Positions 10,977-22,962 of a stretch of 64,000 nt of DNA are shown piece after piece. This stretch comes from Diatrype stigma (Eukaryota > Ascomycota > Sordariomycetes > Xylariales > Diatrypaceae), in NCBI GenBank assembly GCA_022225965.2, contig JAKJXP020000108.1:62001-126000 (forward strand), read 5' to 3'. Under the pieces are notes generated by a model. It did not search any database. It was not told where the DNA came from and was given only the letters and a program-made list of their open reading frames with translations. The position numbers were made by a program, and so were the translations under genes. Within the stretch, counting starts at the first letter, position 1. The number at the start of each line of letters is the position of its first letter.

Positions 10977-11928
10977 ATGGCTGATCGGAGACGCATCAAT
11001 GGGCCAATTGGCGCTACGGCACCTCCTGTTTACGACAGTCCGCCTGTTCTTCCGCTGGCAAGGGGAGCATCTGACAACGTCATACGGAAGATTTGTAAGT
11101 TACAATACAACGGGCGGGCTACCGACCTAGCAATTGCCTGCCTATACAAACAAATGCTAACCGGTATTCTACATAGTCTTGAAGACGGGAGTTACCCCTT
11201 CGGCTTCCGGGTCGGCTTACCTCGAGCTCGAGAATCCTCACGCGACTGGCCCCTCGAACACCAGCTTGAAGCTCACATGTACTGTCCACGGCCCGCGAGC
11301 CTTACCACGATCAGCGCCGTTCTCACCCCACATCATCCTCACGACCCATGTCAAATATGCGCCGTTTGCGACGAAGCAGAGGCGAGGCTATCTACGCGAC
11401 TCGAGCGAGCGGGATCTTGGTGTGCACCTAGAGACCGCGTTGCGCGGGGCCATCATCGCAGACCGTTGGCCTAAGAGTGGTGTCGACATCATTGTCACCG
11501 TCATCGAGGGGGACCAGAACCGGGACTCGCCAGAGTATCAGAAAGACGAGAGCTGGGATATGATGAACGTCTTGAGCGGCTGCATCACCGTCGCCTCGGC
11601 GGCCATTGCAGACGCTGGCATCGATTGCGTCGACACCGTCGCTGGGGGAGTAGCAGCATTAGTGACTAAAGGCAGCAAGTCGCAGCCTTCGATTATATTC
11701 GACCCTGCCGTCGCCGACTACCAGAATGTTCTCGCAGCCTGTTGCGTTGCGTACCTGCCCACTCGGGACGAAGTCACCAATATATGGTTCAAGGGACAAC
11801 TACCTGGTGCGGACATGGCTATCTACAACAAGATGGTCGAGAGGAGCCTCGTGGCATGTCGCAATGCAAACAGCGTTGTTGTTGCGGCTTTGAAGGAAAC
11901 GGCCAACCGAGGCCAAAACCTATCATGA
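10977..11928 (+). CDS. MTR3: Exosome complex subunit MTR3 (RNase PH-like)
   Basis: Two exons: 10977-11094 and 11177-11928 (289 aa), intron GTAAGT..CATAG. Joining gives RKIFLKTGVTPSASGSAYLE, the typical Mtr3 block at the start of the RNase PH fold. The rest follows the fold: a beta-strand pair (SLKLTCTVHGPRALPR), an acidic loop (VTVIEGDQNRDS), the helix GCITVASAAIADAGI and a C-terminal DPAVADYQ segment. Mtr3 is a non-catalytic ring subunit of the nuclear and cytoplasmic exosome that processes and degrades RNA from the 3' end. Length fits the family. Another RNase PH-like exosome subunit is the main alternative. Confidence 0.8.
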
Positions 11929-12929
11929 GTTTAACTGAAGCAGGAACCGATATGTTCCAGGGCTTCCGGGCATATATCCGGAAACACCCCTCCAACACCA
12001 GGCAAGATAGCGAGGGGTTCACTACTGCCACGAGTGGGCCGAGCCCGTAGAGGTTGACGACTGAAAAAAGGCTTCAGTCCATATATCTCCTACCCATACT
12101 CATACCCATACCTATAACCATGAACCAGATAGATGGGTTTATCGATCAGGTGCAGGTCAGTCATGCTGTTTGTGGCGAAGTCTAACCGCTGTGGTTTGCA
12201 GAGCGAGGAGGCTCCGTCGTGCCGTTGCAGAGCCACCTGCAATATCACTAACGGTGAAACTCTGCTCCGCAAGAAGGAAACCCGAGCGAATTCATCTGAT
12301 TTTCGTCCAATCTTGGCGACAGATTTAAGTGTTACACCACTGGCAACCACAGACACGTACAAAGTTGTCTCAGACCTTCGGACGATTGGCGGGATGACAT
12401 GAGCATGTTATGAATAGCGCTATCAAAAGCATATTGCACGGTACCTATCAGGAACCGGTGGCCAGCTCCCGAGTTGGAGATATGGTACCGTCTTCTGGCA
12501 ATTTCAAGAGATTAGCGAGCGAACTATCATGGCACGCCAGGATGCACTAGCAGCTTGAGCGTAGACAGAACTAAACAAGATCACATTGCGCTCATAGTGT
12601 CATACCGTCTAGATAACATGTTGCGTATTCGTTTGAACGGTTTCGATGCTGAGTATCTCGTAAGAGGTACCTATTTCCCCAACGCGGCGGCTGCGCGGGT
12701 GAAGCCCGATAGCGGGTCAGTTAGAACCTCTTAGCCCGTTAAGTTACCCAAGTCGGCTAGGTGGAATAATAAACTGCATGGTCACATGTCTGCATGTGCC
12801 CGGTTGTAGCTACCTCCATGTACAGTACAATACATACCTCATGCTTGGACTGTCCCGCTCAGCTAACCCGCTGTCTGCATGTGGTCAGTCAACCATCCAG
12901 CCCATCCATCGGGTACTTCGTACAACAGT
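11929..12929. other. Intergenic region between MTR3 and MITE
   Basis: Short open frames at 11742-12402 are out of frame with MTR3 or lack family features. Nothing else is recognisable. Confidence 0.4.
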
Positions 12930-12931
12930 TA

Positions 12932-13550
12932 CTCACTCCGCCTAATATCGGCCCATTCGCTAACGCTCACTCCGGTCGCCAAGTCCTACATTGGACATGT
13001 AATTGTACTAGTGCTTATATACAACTAAGTCCATACATTTTATATGGACCGGAAAGTATATCTACATAAATGCAACTTTCAAAAAATGCATAACTGAATA
13101 AGCTGATATGCCAAGTTATGGTCCATATTACGTATACTTTGTTCCAAGTTTAGCAAAAATGAAGCTGGCGATATAAAACATTTATAGATTTTTGGTGTTT
13201 TGGCTGTATAATTGCAAAGCTAGAAATAACTTCATATATATATGCGATTATATTATATGCAATTAGGTTAATAAGCTATTGTAATTGGTACAATTCCTAT
13301 ATCAATCCATAGCGACAGCATTGTTGGAAATAGTGGCAACCGGGCTAGGCGTCGAATTGCAATTAATAGCTTATATGCCAAATACCGTTATAAACATAAA
13401 TGGAATTATTCACCTTAAGAAAGATACATCTTTAGACATACAAATTGTATGGCATTTAGAAGTATATACGCTAGTACAATTACATGTCCAATGTAGGACT
13501 TGGCGACCGGAGTGAGCGTTAGCGAATGGGCCGATATTAGGCGGAGTGAG
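12932..13550. mobile_element. Non-autonomous Tc1/mariner-like MITE with perfect 80-bp TIRs
   Basis: The first 80 bp (12932-13011, starting CTCACTCCGCCTAATATCGG) and the reverse complement of the last 80 bp (13471-13550) are identical. Weaker inverted similarity continues inward. The element is flanked by TA on both sides (12930-12931 and 13551-13552), the target duplication of Tc1/mariner-type transposons. Each TIR contains CTCACTCCG twice (12932-12940 and 12966-12974 on the left), resembling the paired binding sites of some Tc1-like transposases. The AT-rich interior has no transposase frame, so it would depend on an enzyme supplied in trans. Perfect TIR identity suggests a recent insertion that escaped RIP. 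Confidence 0.9.
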
Positions 13551-13552
13551 TA

Positions 13553-14339
13553 CATCAACTCATTATGTAGGTACCTGGTAGGTGCAGGTGATTATTTACT
13601 GCGACTGTCGCACGTAAACCATTAAACCATGTTCACCAACGGCCTTCTCTCTCTTCTTCTCCCTTCACAACATTAGATATCAAGGTCTGGAAGCTGGTGA
13701 CTCGCTAGGTATAATGCCTTGAACATGCTTCGAACCTCTCTACTGATACTGAAGGAAGTTAAGTACATACCAACCACATACCTACCACTCTGATTGAGAC
13801 CTACTCTTACTACGCACGCTGCATCTTATCGTCGGCAAGTAAGACGCCCCGCCGCGTGGTGTCATCAACCCATGTCTTGACTCTTGATTAAAACCGTTGC
13901 TCGGGTGCTCCCCCGAATTCCAGCGCATCCGGAATTCGGATATCTACTTGCCTAGGTACATATCATTCCTACCGACCTGAGGCCCCTCGGGGAGAGAGCT
14001 CCTTGCACAAATAGAATATCCCGCCTTTGATACGACCTCGAATAAGCAGGCTGCGTCGGATCCCGTAGTTCGTTCCTTGCCTAGGTATCTGGGTGTCTAG
14101 GTATTGTTAGTAGGTGCAGTGTTGTTGTAGGTGCAGATTGCAGTTCAGCTGCCACCCTGGACTGATTCGATTGGGCCGTTTTCCTCCTGCAGGTCGGTCG
14201 GTCCCCTTGTCCGTGTCGTTGCTTCAAGGTTGCTTCAAGGTTGCTTGCTTGCTTCCTTCCTGCCCGCCACCCGTCCGTCCGTCCAACTACCTGCCTGCTC
14301 TGCCTGCCCTGCTTGCGCCCTGCCTGCCTGCCTCAAGTC
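13553..14339. promoter_or_regulatory. Upstream region of the Asi1/3-like gene
   Basis: About 790 bp between the MITE and the start codon. The stretch just before the ATG contains CTGCCTGC/CTTGCTTCC pyrimidine-rich repeats, typical of a fungal 5' leader. No single site can be assigned. Confidence 0.4.
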
Positions 14340-17300
14340 ATGGCATCGCCCGGCGGTGCTCCAGCAGCAGTCGTCCCAATCCCAACCATATTCGACGACC
14401 AACACCACCTCCACCACCTCCCCAGCAGCGCGTGGCAGAACTTCACGTCCTGGACCGTGCAGCACCTCAAGCATTCCGTCAACGTTACGCGATACGCGCC
14501 CACGCTCGAGGACTTCATCCTCGCCGGACCGCGCATGCTGACCAGGCTCGGCTCCATCATCTCCTTCCCCGATGCCGTCGACGGCTTCGGCCAGCGAGTA
14601 ATACCCGACGCTACCGGCGGCTCCGACGGCTCCGACTCCGACTACTTCCTAGCCGCCACCACCACGACCATGACGACCGAGATTGCCGCCGACGCCTCCA
14701 CAGTCGCCGCCATGGCCGCGAACCTGCTGGACGATGACCAGGACCCGTCCGCTGTCGTCTCGAGGTTCTCTATGGAGGGCACGAAGGGCTTGGGGAGCGT
14801 ATTCAGCTACGCCACGAGCAAGTGGGCATTATGTTGTGTTGCTATGGTATGTGCACCAAGCCGCAGGTTTTCAGCTTGAGGAGATCATGTCCCTTTGACT
14901 GACCCTTCCTAACTGCACAACAGGCTATCATCCTGAACCGCACGCACATATTCGCTGCCTCACGACGGAGGCTACGGCTCAGTTGGCCCGTCCGCTTGGC
15001 CCTCCGCATCGTCCCCATCGTCCTGTTCCTCCACCAAGCACGGCAGCTGCTGCAATCCATACAATGCCAGACCTCGCCCGACTTCGCCGAACTGCGCTGG
15101 GGCAATGCTACCAAGACATCCGAACTCATGTTCGCCCAGCCGGGAGGCTACTTGCATGGGCTAAGCTCTACGCTGCTGCTTGGCGCCAGTGACTACGACA
15201 GCTGCCGCGCCGTATCCATGATCCCTGCCAAGGCCGAAGACTTCTCGACCGAGCTGCAAGGCTCCCTGTCCCGGCTGTGGCCCATTTTCGGAACTCTGTG
15301 TCTCAGTCATTTCTTGGAAACGATATCGTGCGCCGTGCAAGGACGGCCGGTTGCCGTCGAGACGGGCATGACGCTATTTGAGCATTCGCTAGCGTTCGCC
15401 GAGGCTGACGCGGCGATCAGTAACCAGCTTGGATGGGGTCTGTTCACGAGCGGGAGCTCCAACCTAACTTTTCACCAGTCCGCAGGCCCTAGTATTGCCA
15501 TTACGAGAGGTATGGTCATGAAACGAGTGAATACACCACCCGAGGTCCTTCTAGTGGCCTTCATCTCTGCTATGAGCCATGTCACAAGTCATATCTTGGG
15601 TATCTTTGGTTTGCAGAGCAAGTACCGGTTGGTCAGTACCGGCTTCTGGGCGATGTGCTTCATGGGTAGTATAGTTGTCGAGACATTGAGCTTTTCCCTA
15701 GACGACCCGTCCAGCATGGGCCTCTTCCGGTTCCCGACTGTTTGCATCATAGGTTTTATCCCACATCTTATGGTATTCGGAGGGATTCTCGTCTGTGCCT
15801 TCATCTACACCATCGCTCTAGGTCTTTCTGCGCTTGAACCGCCGGAGCAAGGGGACGATGGCCGTTCGCCGACTTTCTGGGAGCGCTTGGTGCGAGCACA
15901 TGCAAACATGCAAGCCAACATATCACTCTCCGACATTCGCATTTCGCGCGACATGGATTTCTATACTGCCTTGCTTAGGACTGGCTTTGGCGTCATAACA
16001 ATGGCTAGTGAAGCAGTGTATCTCAACGAAGACCGGGGCGTAAATCTTAAAGAAAATACCTGGCTGGAAGAAGAGCGATATCGCGAACTAGAGTCTCTGA
16101 GGATGCAATGGGCTGGCGCCGGGCTCAACTCGTCGTACTACAACTCGGTTGGCACTATCGGGCTTGTCCCCGTAAAAGATGGGCAGCTCGGGGTCTCGAA
16201 CGGGTACGCTCGGGAGCGGGCAGCGCAGAAGATCCCCAAGTCTCGGTTGGGGGACCGCAAAGCCAGAGACGGCGTGGGGGCCACCGAACGGAGCTCCCGA
16301 TGGCTCCTAGCCCTAGAATTTATCATGAATATCAACCGGCTGCTGCTGCGGTGGGGCGCGCAGATCTTGCTCAAGGGTCTCGCGCGCATCGGTCTGCGTA
16401 CCCAGCCCCGGGTTCTGGTCTGGCTGTCACGCTGGCCCAACACGGGCGGGAAGGAACAGCCTGGGCAGGGCGGCAGTGGCGATGCCGACAGCACGTCTCG
16501 CGCTGCAAGGCTAGATGGGAGACGGGGCCTCACTAACGACGAGAGGACCGACATCGAGGCTGAGACTCGGCGGGTCTTGAACCGGTCGCCGGAGACGGCC
16601 AACTTGCCCGAAGAAGAAATCGACTCGCGGCTCTACAATGTCTGGAAACAGGGAGGACTGTGGGGCTCGGTAGACACGAGTGGCGACTGGGAGCCCGACG
16701 AGGACGCCGACGACAATTGGGATACCACGAGCATGATGTACAGCGTTGCCGGCAGCACCATCGGTGATGATGACGACGACGACCGAGATCCGTGGATAGA
16801 CGAAGACAGATATAGAGGCAGCAGCGTTATCAGCAGGTACAGTAACGATGGTGATAATGACGACGAGCCCCTTAGCGACGGCCAGCGGACCCCGACGCAA
16901 CGCTCGCCTAGCAGGAGAGTAACGAGAGGGGCAGCGGCAGCGACAGCGGCAGCGACGGCAGCAAGGTCCTCCCGCGAGTCGACCCCCCTCGTCGACCAGC
17001 CCTTCGCCATGGCCGACCTCGCGCGGCTCCTGCACCCGGCCACGACCGAGGAGCGCCACGAAGCGCACGCCCTGGCCGCCCACCTGGCCAGCGACCGCAT
17101 CATCACGCGCTCGCAGTACGCGCGCATGCAGCGCAGCCAGCGGGCGCGGGTCCTCATGCCGCCGGACAAGCTGCTGAGGAGCGGCAGCAGCCTCGGCCTC
17201 GGCAACGGAGGAGCCCTTCAGCGCCACCAGCATCCCAGCAGTAGTAGTAGCAACAATTATAACCATAATCACATTCACAGCCATAGCAATAGAAATAACA

Positions 17301-17593
17301 ACGGCCTAAAACCACTGGCGCCCGAAGAGGAGGCGGAACTGCTCGAGCAGCTGCTCCTCGAGCGGCGGACGCTATGCGCCGCGAGGCGAGACAAGAGCAA
17401 ACAGGACGACGGCGAAGGGGGAGGGCCGCTGTGCGTGGTCTGCTGCAGCGCCTCGCGGACCATCATCGTCTGGCCCTGTCGCTGCCTGAGCCTCTGCGAC
17501 GAGTGCCGCGTCACCCTCGCCATGAACAACTTCGACAAGTGCGTCTGCTGCCGCCGGGAGGTCATCAGCTTCAGTCGGATCTACGTCCCCTGA
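14340..17593 (+). CDS. Multi-spanning membrane RING ubiquitin ligase, Asi1/Asi3-like
   Basis: Two exons: 14340-14846 and 14924-17593 (1058 aa), intron GTATGT..ACAACAG with branch point CTAAC. Start chosen at the ATG opening MASPGG. Hydrophobic segments occur around ATSKWALCCVAMAIIL, RLALRIVPIVLFLHQ, WPIFGTLCLSHFLETI, VLLVAFISAMSHVTSHILG, FWAMCFMGSIVVETL and VCIIGFIPHLMVFGGILVC. A long acidic, disordered linker follows. The last about 54 residues form a RING variant: CVVCCSASRT, then WPCRC, CDEC and CVCCRRE, with Cys where the classic RING has His. This arrangement is typical of yeast Asi1 and Asi3, inner-nuclear-membrane ligases that degrade mislocalised membrane proteins and latent Stp factors. 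Role by homology; the partner is not visible here. Confidence 0.8.
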
Positions 17594-18760
17594 TTCCTGA
17601 ATACAATTTTATTTTATTTTGCTTTTCCTGTTCATTCTTCTGCATGTGCAGTGCGCGTTCTACAAATCTTTCTGAACTCGGGTGCCCTTGGCCTTAACTT
17701 TAAACCTGATCTTCACCTCAACCCTCAAATGCTAATCTTCGGCACGGTTAGACGAAAAAGGGGTTGGTTGGTTGATTGGTTGGGTGATGCGAAAGTCGGG
17801 ATACCTGGCAGATCAGAGGGAAGGAAAATAGGGGAGTCCCCCTTTCGTGTACGCATGTATGTTTGTGTGTGTATGTATGTTTAACGAGCATGTAAAGAAA
17901 GAAGCGCAGAAGATCGATAGATCGATGTTACTTGGGATGGTTGGCTCATCCCCCATACATCTTTTTCACCATGAACACCAGTGTTTGGTTTACTTGATTT
18001 TGGATTTCTTCGTTGCTGTCTTTTTGCCCGTGGTTTGGTGCCTTGAATGCTCTTTTCAGTATTCCATCTTGAAGTTCCGGAGAAAACGGATGGATCAGGT
18101 TCTAGACTAGACCAGACCATGGTCTACAGCACAGGGGGGGGTTGTAGGGGAGGAAGGAAGAGAAATGCAAGTGCACGGAGGGTAGAAAGAACGACGGTGG
18201 CGATGATGATGTTGACAATGGGGCATTAGCGAGCAAGCGAGCAAGCAAGCGGCATGGCACAGCACAGCACAGCAGAATTTGGTTCGGGAGCATCAGAGCA
18301 AACCCGCGGCATATCGATTTCTTCCATTGTAGATTTTGGCAAAATTGCGAGGCAAGGCGTTCCGGCGGATGCATCTATCTCAGAGGAGCGAGCGAAGGAA
18401 GGGGGTTTGGGAGTTTCACCTGGAGTATATTCGCTTCTTTTGCATTAGTCTACTACTTACATACAAACACACACTTGAACATACCTACGATCGATTATAC
18501 GACCACAGCATGAATACGAGGTAAGAGAGAGTGCCTGTGATCCTAGGTGCATGTCTCGAACAGTTCATAGAGATAAGGACGAGTTCCTCGTGATTGCGCA
18601 AGCGTCACTGGGGCTGCCAGGCGTCGATTGTATAGCTGATGATCCATTCGTTCGATGTAACTATCAGACTATGGTAGAATGGGCTAATAAACTACCTAAG
18701 CAATCAATGATGACAGCAGCGAATTCTTCTCGTGCCTTTACACAACGCAGTGAGCGCCCT
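17594..18760. other. Convergent intergenic region between Asi1/3-like and SEN34
   Basis: Both flanking genes end here, so it holds two 3' UTRs. A TATGTATGT/GTGTGTG microsatellite lies near 17,850-17,880. No gene is supported. Confidence 0.5.
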
Positions 18761-20002
18761 TTACATGCCCGCCCACTCAATGCAGAAAGCCCGCACCTCC
18801 TGCCCCTGCTCTTGCAGCAACGGCTGGCCGTTATCACCAGCACCGACCTCTTCTTCAGGCACCACGGCCCCGCCGACCAAGAACCCCTTCTTGACGTTGG
18901 TGCCGAGCCGGCCGCCGGCGACCAGGTCCAGCACGGCGATCTCCTCGTCCCACCCGAAGCTCGACGCCTGGAAGTGGCTGTGGAACCGCAGCGGGTCCCC
19001 CGGGTACACGTTGTAGTCGCAGCCGAACCGCAGCCCCGGCATCATGTAGTACCCCTTCCCGTGCAGGTGGGCGTACAGCGGGTTCGACGACGACGCGGGG
19101 ACGTCTACCTCGTGGTCGCCATCGTCGCTCAGTGGGGTGGTGGTGGACGGCTGCTGCTGTCCTAGCAGCGCGCCGCTCGTCGTCGGCGTTACGCCAAATG
19201 TTTGTCGCGGTGGCTCACTGGTGATGGAGGCCGTGGTGGCTGTAGCAGCAGTAGCGCCGATGGCACCGGACGGGTCGGCATCGAAGAGATCATCGCTGCC
19301 AGCGAGGCTCGAATCACCTTCAGCAGCAGCACTAGCAGGAGTGGTGGCAGCCGTCTGCGCATCGCCGTGGAGGGAGGACGAGACCGAGTCTGACCGCGAC
19401 AGTTTCTTCCCAGCCTTGTCTTTGCCCTTGCCCTTAGCCTTCTTGATGTGGTGCACCTGCCGGAGCCTGGCCTGCCTGCTCTGCTCGACAACCTCGTCCT
19501 CGACCAGCTTCCTCTCGCTCTTGATATCATCGAGGTACGCGCGACCTGCCGCTTGAAGAACAGCGTCATCACCGCCCTCGCCCTCGCCCTCACCTCCTTC
19601 AACCTCAATCTCATCATCACCACCATCCCTCTCCTCCCGGCGCCTTCGGGCGTTCTTAGCGGCCGCCGCCGTAGCCAGGGCCGCGAGGCGCGCGGGGTGG
19701 AAGGCGGCGTCGTCGACGACGCGGGCCTGGCCTGCTGCGACGAGCACGGCGGCCTCCTCGGCCAGCAGCTCCATCGGCAGGCCCATGAAGACGTTCTGCT
19801 GCGGGTTCTGCGGGATGCTGCCGACGAAGACGCCGCACAAATTATGGCGCCGGCGCAGGCGCATCGCGTCGGCGATGTCGAAGACGAGGTACCGGCCCGC
19901 GATCCGGGAGATGCGGATCGGTCGCTCTTGGTCCCGGTCCTGGTGGTCTTGCGACGGCGGTGCCGTGGTCGTGGAAGAAGTCATCGTCGCTGCTGAAGCC
20001 AT
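18761..20002 (-). CDS. SEN34: tRNA-splicing endonuclease subunit Sen34
   Basis: Single exon, 413 aa from the ATG at 20002 (MASAATM); an in-frame ATG 17 codons upstream is less likely. The N-terminal domain shows YLVFDIADAMRLRRRHNLCG followed by VFVGSIPQNPQQNVFMGLP, typical of Sen34. A charged, low-complexity linker follows. The C-terminal catalytic domain has GKGYYMMPGLRFGCDYNVYP, RFHSHFQ and GRLGTNVKKGF, which carry the expected Tyr, His and Lys of the RNase A-like site. Sen34 cuts the 3' splice site of intron-containing pre-tRNAs in the Sen2-Sen34-Sen15-Sen54 complex. The enlarged linker makes it longer than yeast Sen34. Confidence 0.92.
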   Translation of the reverse strand: MASAATMTSSTTTAPPSQDHQDRDQERPIRISRIAGRYLVFDIADAMRLRRRHNLCGVFVGSIPQNPQQNVFMGLPMELLAEEAAVLVAAGQARVVDDAAFHPARLAALATAAAAKNARRRREERDGGDDEIEVEGGEGEGEGGDDAVLQAAGRAYLDDIKSERKLVEDEVVEQSRQARLRQVHHIKKAKGKGKDKAGKKLSRSDSVSSSLHGDAQTAATTPASAAAEGDSSLAGSDDLFDADPSGAIGATAATATTASITSEPPRQTFGVTPTTSGALLGQQQPSTTTPLSDDGDHEVDVPASSSNPLYAHLHGKGYYMMPGLRFGCDYNVYPGDPLRFHSHFQASSFGWDEEIAVLDLVAGGRLGTNVKKGFLVGGAVVPEEEVGAGDNGQPLLQEQGQEVRAFCIEWAGM

Positions 20003-20899
20003 TCTTTTACTCTGTCTCTCTTTTGTTTTGGTATGACTAATGGGAAGAATCAAATAGTTTGGTGGAGAGAGAGAGGGAGAGAAAAGAGTTTTTTTCTTGT
20101 TTTCTTTCGGTTTCTAAAGGGCTAGCTAGCTACACTACGTAGAGAGAGCTCTCTGCTATCTCGGTTACATGGCCTACGAGCCGAATCCTATAGCAAACAT
20201 TTGCGTGTCAGTTTCAAAGCTCCTGGTTGACTGATAAAGCCTGGGGCAAGGAAGAAGGTTTGGGGAAGATTCGGTCGATCATTGTTTTTGGATTGAATAA
20301 TTTATCAACAGTGTTTTTTTCTGTGGATTGACAGATATTATTTTGGTGTAATCATGTTGACCTGGGATATTGTGTTGAATGAAGGGATAGAGAGAAGCGA
20401 CTTACGTTTCTTTACCTACATAGAGAGGTGCGATTGAGGATATTTACTAGTTTTGGTCGTTGAGGCTGGGAAGAAGCTCTCTTTGTTGGGAAGAGGAAAA
20501 CGAAAATAATTATCTGGAAATAAATTTTGTATGTGGGGTCGAAAAGTTAGCTTCGCATAGTGCGGGGTGGTTTATACGTACTGTATCCAGCTCCTTGTAC
20601 CCCTGCCCCCTTTACCCCCCCAGTGTCCTACAAGGGTCTTCCACTCTCCTTTATCATTCTACACTTCCAGGTGTCCGTCCCCCTTTTCATAATCCTGACG
20701 GATCATTATTATTTCACCGCCTCCTTTACAATGATACAGTGACATAATGGACCTAACCACCGAAATGACAAGACTCATTGTATAATGCATTGATCGATCT
20801 ACGGTCGCTAACTACCAAGTACTTTATAAGACTGCCAGAAATCTCGCTAATTCGATAGAAATGCTTTCAAGCTGGTATACACGCACACGCCAGAGCCTA
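20003..20899. other. Upstream region of SEN34 and flank of the next gene
   Basis: A purine-rich GAGAGA tract lies just upstream of SEN34 (about 20,060-20,090 on the plus strand). No coding region is supported. Confidence 0.4.
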
Positions 20900-21762
20900 T
20901 CAACCCAAGTTTTCCCATGTTGATTCGTTCGATTTCGTGGGTTCAGCACTATCGACCGGCTCGACGGCATTGCGGCTCTGATCAGTTTTTATCCTGTCGT
21001 AGTCCTCGTCACTCCCGCTGTCCTCAAAGGCTTTCATAGCGTCCGAGTGCATCGTTCCGTCTTCGTTGCCTTGTACATTCACTGGTGGGTTATACTGTGC
21101 GGTTTCTTGTGTACCGGAAGTCGCTGCCGTATTCTGGAAGCCTGGTCCAAAATGGAGCTGCTGGGGTTCTGTGAAGGATGTTGTAAGCGACATAGGGAGC
21201 ATGTCATAATAGAGAGGCGCAGGTATAAAGGGGGTTCTTCTTACGAGATTCCATATTTGCCCTGGCTGCTGCGTTCTTCTATAAGCTTGCTTTTAAAGAC
21301 ACCATAGGCTACCGTTAACCTATGGTCATGACGAGGGATTCCAGGGTGCCGAGCGATCTGGCGGAATAGCAATCAGTATTTTGTAGACTGTTCGGATCAA
21401 GGCGTGACTCCAATCCTTGAGCGATGGAAGTAGGGAGTCGGAACACTATTTGGAACGCTCGGGAACCAAATCAAATCGGACCAAACGAAGGCTCGAGGTT
21501 GACTCACTCGATGGATAGTTACTGTGTCAGGAAGCGGCGCTTCTTCAATATTGTCCGGCCTCGTCGGATCCATGTTGGTGATCTCTATCTCATCTTCGAG
21601 TATGGCTTGGAGAATATTGGCCTGTATTACGTCACGGCAGGCACAGTCCGTAGAGCTGTTGAATGTGGGGATTGTAATCAGGCACATGTGCCAACTCTCT
21701 TCGAGGAACATGGCTGGATCAAGGACGCGGGGGGATCCCTTGCAGCGGCTGATTTTAAACAT
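20900..21762 (-). CDS. Uncharacterised two-exon protein
   Basis: Proposed exons 21762-21508 and 21289-20900 (214 aa). The donor is a consensus GTGAGT. The acceptor AAAAG|CAAG is weak and was chosen because it keeps the frame, giving TIHR joined to QAYRRTQQPGQIWNLVRRTP. The C-terminal exon reads on through FIPAPLYYDMLPMSL into a Ser/Asp-rich tail. I recognise no family. Upstream of the ATG the frame continues (QEASLALANV) and, past one TAG, through GRIEEALDA. The true 5' end may therefore be further upstream, or the gene may be broken by a stop. The 218-nt intron is long for this genome. Confidence in the exact model is low. Confidence 0.4.
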
Positions 21763-22780
21763 GACGTTGGCAAGGGCGAGTGAAGCCTCCTGGGGGGTGT
21801 TCCCAACGGCGAACTATGCGTCAAGCGCCTCCTCTATCCTGCCCTCAGCCTTGTGCTCAGTACCCTAGTCTAGTTTAGTTGGGCTGACGTGACACCGTAC
21901 ACGATTTCATAGCCGCGTGTGATTTGCGAGATGGCAGTATAGCTGCACATACCGTCCTATCCATCCTTTGCAGATATTCAAACGTTCCACCATTCATCGT
22001 GCTGGCTCAGTTGCGCTTTTCTGTAGAGTCGGGTATGCGTCTATTTGTGTAAGATCAATATTGCATTTATGAATGCGGTGTGCGGTTTGCGGATCCAAAA
22101 GCGAAGGACGTAGGTAATATTATAAATGGTGTAGCACTCAATAACGATAGTGGTGTTTTGAGTGATTGGTCAGTAGTGAAGAGGATGATAAAAGCTTGAG
22201 ACACCGGTGACCGGCTCAGATTCGACGTCTTATTCTATTCTGGCTTCCGTCCAGGTAGTACGTAAGGTAGTAGAACCCATGGCGGCTAATGACGCCGTAA
22301 ACTGGCAAGAGCTGCTTGCTGTATGTATGTGCCCATCGTCATGGAGGACGTTGGGAAGGTGTTATAGGAGGTAGGTATCAGTAGTACTCGAGGTATGTAG
22401 CTTAGGCGGTAATGCCCTCGTCATACAGCATGGACCTACCCAGTCAAGAGAGCCGATCTTGCCTTTCAAATACATGATCGTCTCCTCGGAACGACTGTCA
22501 ACTTACATGGGACTTACTTGATGCATTGCTGCATCTCAAGTGGCAGGATAATACTTGCAAGGTTGCCGAGGATGTCAAGCTTTTGATTATATGGTACTTG
22601 TTACCATCAACGATATGTCAACTTACACTCATCATTAAAGCCCCTGCTTATTATATATCATGATCATTGACATCATCATTGTCCTCTTACTGTCAATAGA
22701 AAATATACCTAAATCTCGAGAGGTTCCTTCCTGCGGCAGGCGCGTGCCACTAAATTTGGCGCACCCCCATTTGGCATACC
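21763..22780. other. Transition from gene-rich DNA to AT-rich block
   Basis: Apart from possible 5' exons of the preceding gene, no coding region is seen. Composition is still normal here and turns AT-rich at about 22,780. Confidence 0.4.
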
Positions 22781-22962
22781 AATTCTTATTAAAACCTTTA
22801 TACGAATTAAATTATATACGCATAATGGGAAACTTATAAAACCTATATAACATAATTCAGTTAATAGGCTTTATAAATAAGCAAGAACGAAAATTTTATA
22901 ATTAATATTTATCGAGAAATGATTTATTAATATATAAAAATATAAAGGTTTTAATAAGAATT
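22781..22962. repeat. Short inverted-repeat unit at the edge of the AT-rich block
   Basis: A 22-bp arm at 22781-22802 (starting AATTCTTATTAAAACC) is the exact reverse complement of 22941-22962. Size (182 bp) and structure suggest a small MITE-like or foldback unit. No clear target duplication. Confidence 0.5.

Noticed and set aside
16511..17284. 257-codon minus-strand frame opposite the RING ligase gene
   Set aside because: It is antisense to the charged linker of a well-supported gene; composition (Ala/Arg/Val-rich) is that of a shadow frame.
21301..21326. Perfect short hairpin ACCATAGG..CCTATGGT
   Set aside because: Eight-bp stem lies within the proposed intron of the unknown gene; too short to support a terminator or RNA gene.
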